From positions 1 through 6,501 of the forward strand of contig SEHC01000335.1 of assembly GCA_004173415.1 (NCBI GenBank): a stretch of 6,501 nt of DNA, read 5' to 3'. The number at the start of each line of letters is the position of its first letter. Within the stretch, counting starts at the first letter, position 1. The notes below the pieces were generated by a model. That model saw only the letters and a program-made list of their open reading frames with translations, was not told the origin of the DNA and did not search any database. This DNA is from Lysobacteraceae bacterium (GTDB lineage Bacteria; Pseudomonadota; Gammaproteobacteria; Xanthomonadales; Xanthomonadaceae). The position numbers and the translations under genes were made by a program. Positions 4,218-6,501 of this stretch are shown one piece after another.

Positions 4218-6249
4218 AACCCGGCATCGCCTCGGCGCTGCGCAGCGGCGTTCCATCGGCGGCCACCCGCCAGGCCTGTTCGCTGCGCGCGTCCAGGCCG
4301 ATGGCCTGCAGCTTGATCCGCAATTCCTGCCTGCCGTCGACGATCCAGTTGAACGCCGCGTTCACCTGCAGGGTGTCCGCATCGAAGGTACCCAGCAGGT
4401 TGTCGCCCTGCCACAGCAGCCAGTCGGGCGCGCGCTGCATCCACAGGCCGAGGGCCAGGTTCATGCGGTCGTTGAAGTGGTACTGCGGCTCGAGGTAGAG
4501 GTAAGCTCCGGCGCCTTTCGCGCCGTCGAGGCCTTCGGCGGCCAGGCGCGACTCCAGGTAGAAGGCCCAGTGCTTCTTCCGCGGCCAGAATCCTTCGTAG
4601 TAGGCGAAGACCTTCGCCGGCACCTTGACCACGCCGTTGCCGCGCAGGATCAGGTCGTCGTAGCCGGACGTATAGGTGGCCAGTTCCCAGAACTCGCTGC
4701 CGCCGCCACGGGTATCGCTCTGCCGGTTCACTGCCAGCGCATCGTAAAGATGCCGCCCGCGGTCGTTGTAGCGCACCGATGTCGCATAGCGCCACAGGCT
4801 GCCCGCATAGCGTGAGTCGGCGGGGTAATCGCCCACCCGGCGGTTCACCTCGTAGCGCAGGTAATTGAAGTCGTTGCGATCCAGGTAGCCGATGTCGTTG
4901 AGCTGCAGGTCACGGCCCAGGTGCAGTCCCCACAATTGTTGTCTCCAGCCGCCGCTGGCGCCGAAATCATGGTCGATGCGGAACTGGAAACCGCTGTCGC
5001 GTTCGGCCTCGCCGGCCTCCTCGGTCCCCGACCCGACCACCTGCGTGCGCACGTCCCATTTCGGGTTGGGCGTGTAGCGATGGTCGAACGACAGCACCGA
5101 GGCCTGCCGGTCGAGGAACGGGCGCTCGACATGGGTGAGCATCGCCCCGACGTCGTGAATCTCCGATTCGCGGGTCGTGCGCAGTGCGTAGAAGTCGCGG
5201 CCCGCGTCGCCGTCCTCGGTCGCCGCCAGCAGGCCGTAGTTGAACCGGCCCAGGCTGCCATTGAGCTTGACCGCCGCGGCCACGTCGCCGGCGCCGCTGC
5301 CGTCGTCGGCCGGCCCGCCGACTCGCCGGGTATAGAGCAGGCGGCTGTTGCCCGCGCCAAACGGCACTTCGAACAGGCCCTGGTTCTCGGTGAAGAACGG
5401 CCGCTTGTCGTTGAAGAAGCTCTCCACCGCGCCGAAGTTCACCACCAGGTCGTCGCTCTCGACCTGGCCGAAATCCGGATTGAGCGTCGCGGTCAGCTGG
5501 AAGCGGCCGTTCGGCTTCCAGAACAGGTCCGCGCCCGCGTCCAGGTCCGCGGCCGAACCGACATTGTCGTAGACGCCGACCACGTACGGGGTCACCGCGA
5601 GCAGGGACTGGCTGTAGGCAGGCAGGTTGACCTTGGTGAAGGAGGAAAGGAACCTGGGCTCGTTGAAGCTGACGGCCGGCCAGGCCATGCGCTCGCCGGA
5701 GGCGCCGATGACCCGGTCCAGGTTCACGCCGATCGTGCGCTGCCCCGATACGCCATCGCGCATCGGCGCGATGTGCCAGGGAATCAGCACTTCGACCGAC
5801 CAGCCTGCTTCGTCCTCCGACGTCGCATGGCGCCAGTTGCCGTCCCAGTCGTCCTTGAAGTTGTTCTCGTTGGTGATCACCTCGTCGGCGATGCTGTTGC
5901 TGAGCGACACGCAGAAGTTGTAGCCGGTGCGCCCGTCGCCGTCGAAGTCGAGGTTGATGTTGACCCGGTCCACCGGGCCCATGCCGTCGCGCCCGGATCG
6001 TTGCCGGGTGCGCGGCACGCCCTGGGGCTGGGTGTTGCGCAGGGCCACGGCCAGCCCGTCAGGGGTGGACAGGATCCAGGCTTCGGTGGGTTGCGGCGCC
6101 GCGGCCCTGCTCAGTGGCTGGGTCAGGCGGAAGTCGTCGACCCGCTGCGCCCCGGCCCATTCCTGCGGATCGATACGGCCATCGATTTCCACCGCCATTG
6201 CGGGCACGCCGAATGCGCACAACACCGCCGCCACGCCAATCCTGCGCAT
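3802..6249 (-). CDS. CBM9-like/DUF5916 outer-membrane protein, C-terminal end replaced
   Basis: The open frame gives 815 residues, of which the first 732 (4054-6249) look genuine. A signal peptide (residues 1-19, ending PAMA before VEIDG) leads into a CBM9/DOMON-like sandwich (about 20-200) with RVNINLDFDGDGRTGYNF (95-112) and VEVLIPW (152-158). A DUF5916 beta-barrel follows (about 210-732) with the hallmarks NPDFGQVESD (257-266) and DKRPFFTENQGLFE (281-294), and alternating aromatic strands to the end. The family is found in the outer membrane of Gammaproteobacteria and Bacteroidetes; its substrate is unknown, though the N-terminal domain suggests glycan or ligand binding. The start is backed by GGGAG at 6256-6260, 6 nt away. 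After SFDLRDDEQ (724-732) one expects roughly ten more residues ending in a barrel strand with a terminal aromatic. Instead the frame runs antisense through the facing lipoprotein gene for 83 Arg/Pro/Ala-rich residues. Barrel closure and BAM recognition would probably be impaired. Confidence 0.85.
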   Translation of the reverse strand: MRRIGVAAVLCAFGVPAMAVEIDGRIDPQEWAGAQRVDDFRLTQPLSRAAAPQPTEAWILSTPDGLAVALRNTQPQGVPRTRQRSGRDGMGPVDRVNINLDFDGDGRTGYNFCVSLSNSIADEVITNENNFKDDWDGNWRHATSEDEAGWSVEVLIPWHIAPMRDGVSGQRTIGVNLDRVIGASGERMAWPAVSFNEPRFLSSFTKVNLPAYSQSLLAVTPYVVGVYDNVGSAADLDAGADLFWKPNGRFQLTATLNPDFGQVESDDLVVNFGAVESFFNDKRPFFTENQGLFEVPFGAGNSRLLYTRRVGGPADDGSGAGDVAAAVKLNGSLGRFNYGLLAATEDGDAGRDFYALRTTRESEIHDVGAMLTHVERPFLDRQASVLSFDHRYTPNPKWDVRTQVVGSGTEEAGEAERDSGFQFRIDHDFGASGGWRQQLWGLHLGRDLQLNDIGYLDRNDFNYLRYEVNRRVGDYPADSRYAGSLWRYATSVRYNDRGRHLYDALAVNRQSDTRGGGSEFWELATYTSGYDDLILRGNGVVKVPAKVFAYYEGFWPRKKHWAFYLESRLAAEGLDGAKGAGAYLYLEPQYHFNDRMNLALGLWMQRAPDWLLWQGDNLLGTFDADTLQVNAAFNWIVDGRQELRIKLQAIGLDARSEQAWRVAADGTPLRSAEAMPGFSLRNLGFQVRYRYELAPLSDLYVVYARGGAMFEGSSRDASQQLLDSFDLRDDEQPARRAGRTSPGNGACCRRAGWQPAARGPRCTASRQHPAGRALRPPAPGSKGCWRSPWRNPRNLARSPRHRRSIAHRRQRGRPH

Positions 6250-6273
6250 CCGCCACTCCCATGAGGAAGGCGC

Positions 6274-6279
6274 AGGTTA
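6274..6279 (-). promoter_or_regulatory. Putative -10 box (TAACCT) of the DUF5916 gene
   Basis: On the minus strand TAACCT lies 24 nt before the start codon at 6249, at a distance similar to the -10-like boxes of the plus-strand genes, and it fits the loose TAnnnT pattern. There is no recognisable -35. The place where one would be is filled by two copies of GGGGGTCGCGG (minus-strand reading), so an activator could be involved. Confidence 0.3.
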
Positions 6280-6283
6280 GGGA

Positions 6284-6307
6284 CCGCGACCCCCTGCCGC
6301 GACCCCC
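6284..6307. repeat. Tandem 11-bp direct repeat upstream of the DUF5916 gene
   Basis: CCGCGACCCCC occurs at 6284-6294 and again at 6297-6307, separated by TG, for a period of 13 bp. It sits 35-58 nt upstream of the DUF5916 start, over the spacer and -35 region of the putative promoter. It could be an operator or activator site, or chance in GC-rich DNA. Confidence 0.5.
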
Positions 6308-6382
6308 GTTAGTCATGGCTCCGGCACGCGATCCGGCACAGGACCGCGCCTGTCGGCTGGCGCGACCGCGGCTGCTGCCCGC

Positions 6383-6501
6383 CTACTGCATGTACCAGCC
6401 GTGGCTGACCACCAGGCTTTGCCCGGTCAGGGCGTTGCTGGGGAACTCGCACAGGAACTTCACCGTCTGGGCAACGTCCTCGACCGTGGTGAAGATGCCG
6501 T
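6383..6501 (-). CDS. Short-chain dehydrogenase, probably 3-hydroxybutyrate dehydrogenase, C-terminal part
   Basis: The last 38 codons and a TAG stop (minus strand, 6383-6385) are present; the gene runs off the right edge. The sequence GIFTTVEDVAQTVKFLCEF, then PSNALTGQSLVVSHGWYMQ, has the C-terminal layout of classical short-chain dehydrogenases: a helix (VEDVAQTVKFL), the LTGQ turn and the final strand that contacts the NAD-binding core. The SHGWYMQ ending is the form I associate with 3-hydroxybutyrate dehydrogenases of Xanthomonadaceae, which interconvert 3-hydroxybutyrate and acetoacetate with NAD in the cytoplasm. The catalytic Ser-Tyr-Lys and the Rossmann glycines lie outside the window, so substrate assignment is tentative. 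It points the same way as the DUF5916 gene but is separated by 133 nt, with no strong terminator seen. Confidence 0.7.
   Translation of the reverse strand, partial: GIFTTVEDVAQTVKFLCEFPSNALTGQSLVVSHGWYMQ

Noticed and set aside
4921..6264. Long plus-strand open frame (447 codons) antisense to the DUF5916 gene
   Set aside because: It is the mirror of a strongly supported gene. Its product is Val/Arg/Ala-rich without domains, and such shadow frames are expected opposite GC-rich coding DNA.
6331..6357. Possible terminator (ACAGG / CCTGT) downstream of the dehydrogenase gene
   Set aside because: The stem is 5 bp with mismatched flanks and no T-tract on the relevant strand.

Overview
The window is GC-rich (about two thirds G+C by eye, with strong G/C bias at third codon positions) and looks chromosomal. 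The protein set suggests Xanthomonadaceae/Lysobacteraceae (Xanthomonas, Lysobacter, Luteimonas or Pseudoxanthomonas relatives). The clues are an HU-like protein tail of the lysine/alanine-rich type I associate with that family, a DUF5916 outer-membrane protein, and a dehydrogenase tail ending in VVSHGWYMQ. The taxonomy is inference from recognised protein styles, not from a search.

Plus strand, 1-3568. The window opens with the last 56 codons of an HU-family DNA-binding protein and a strong hairpin terminator (196-228). A two-gene unit follows: a DUF533/TerB-domain membrane-associated protein (329-991) and, 9 nt later, a membrane-anchored M23 (LytM-type) peptidase with all zinc ligands present (1001-1573). 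Next come two small genes, a DUF3861 protein (1676-1984) and a Cdd1-type helix-hairpin-helix protein (2036-2320). A tight cluster of three exported-protein genes comes next. It holds two tandem DUF1439 (YceB-like) paralogues, one a lipoprotein (2397-2999) and one a soluble secreted form (2960-3568), followed by an NTF2/SnoaL-like lipoprotein starting at 3555.

Minus strand, about 4054-6501. One large convergent gene encodes a signal-peptide-bearing protein with a CBM9-like domain and a DUF5916 beta-barrel (start 6249). Upstream of it lies the 3' end of a short-chain dehydrogenase, probably 3-hydroxybutyrate dehydrogenase (6383-6501).

Two places look damaged. Near 2939 the first DUF1439 gene appears to have lost one G, which replaces the expected ending VVRLDR-stop by an unrelated 19-residue tail overlapping the next gene. 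At about 4053-4057 the plus-strand lipoprotein and the minus-strand DUF5916 gene are fused tail to tail. Both lose their family-typical C-termini, stop codons and intergenic region, and each then reads through the other's antisense strand. This is best explained by a small deletion or an assembly collapse. I see no mobile element, tRNA, rRNA, CRISPR array or defence system. Most genes have envelope roles (peptidoglycan hydrolase, lipoproteins, outer-membrane barrel), but I find no evidence for a new multi-gene system.
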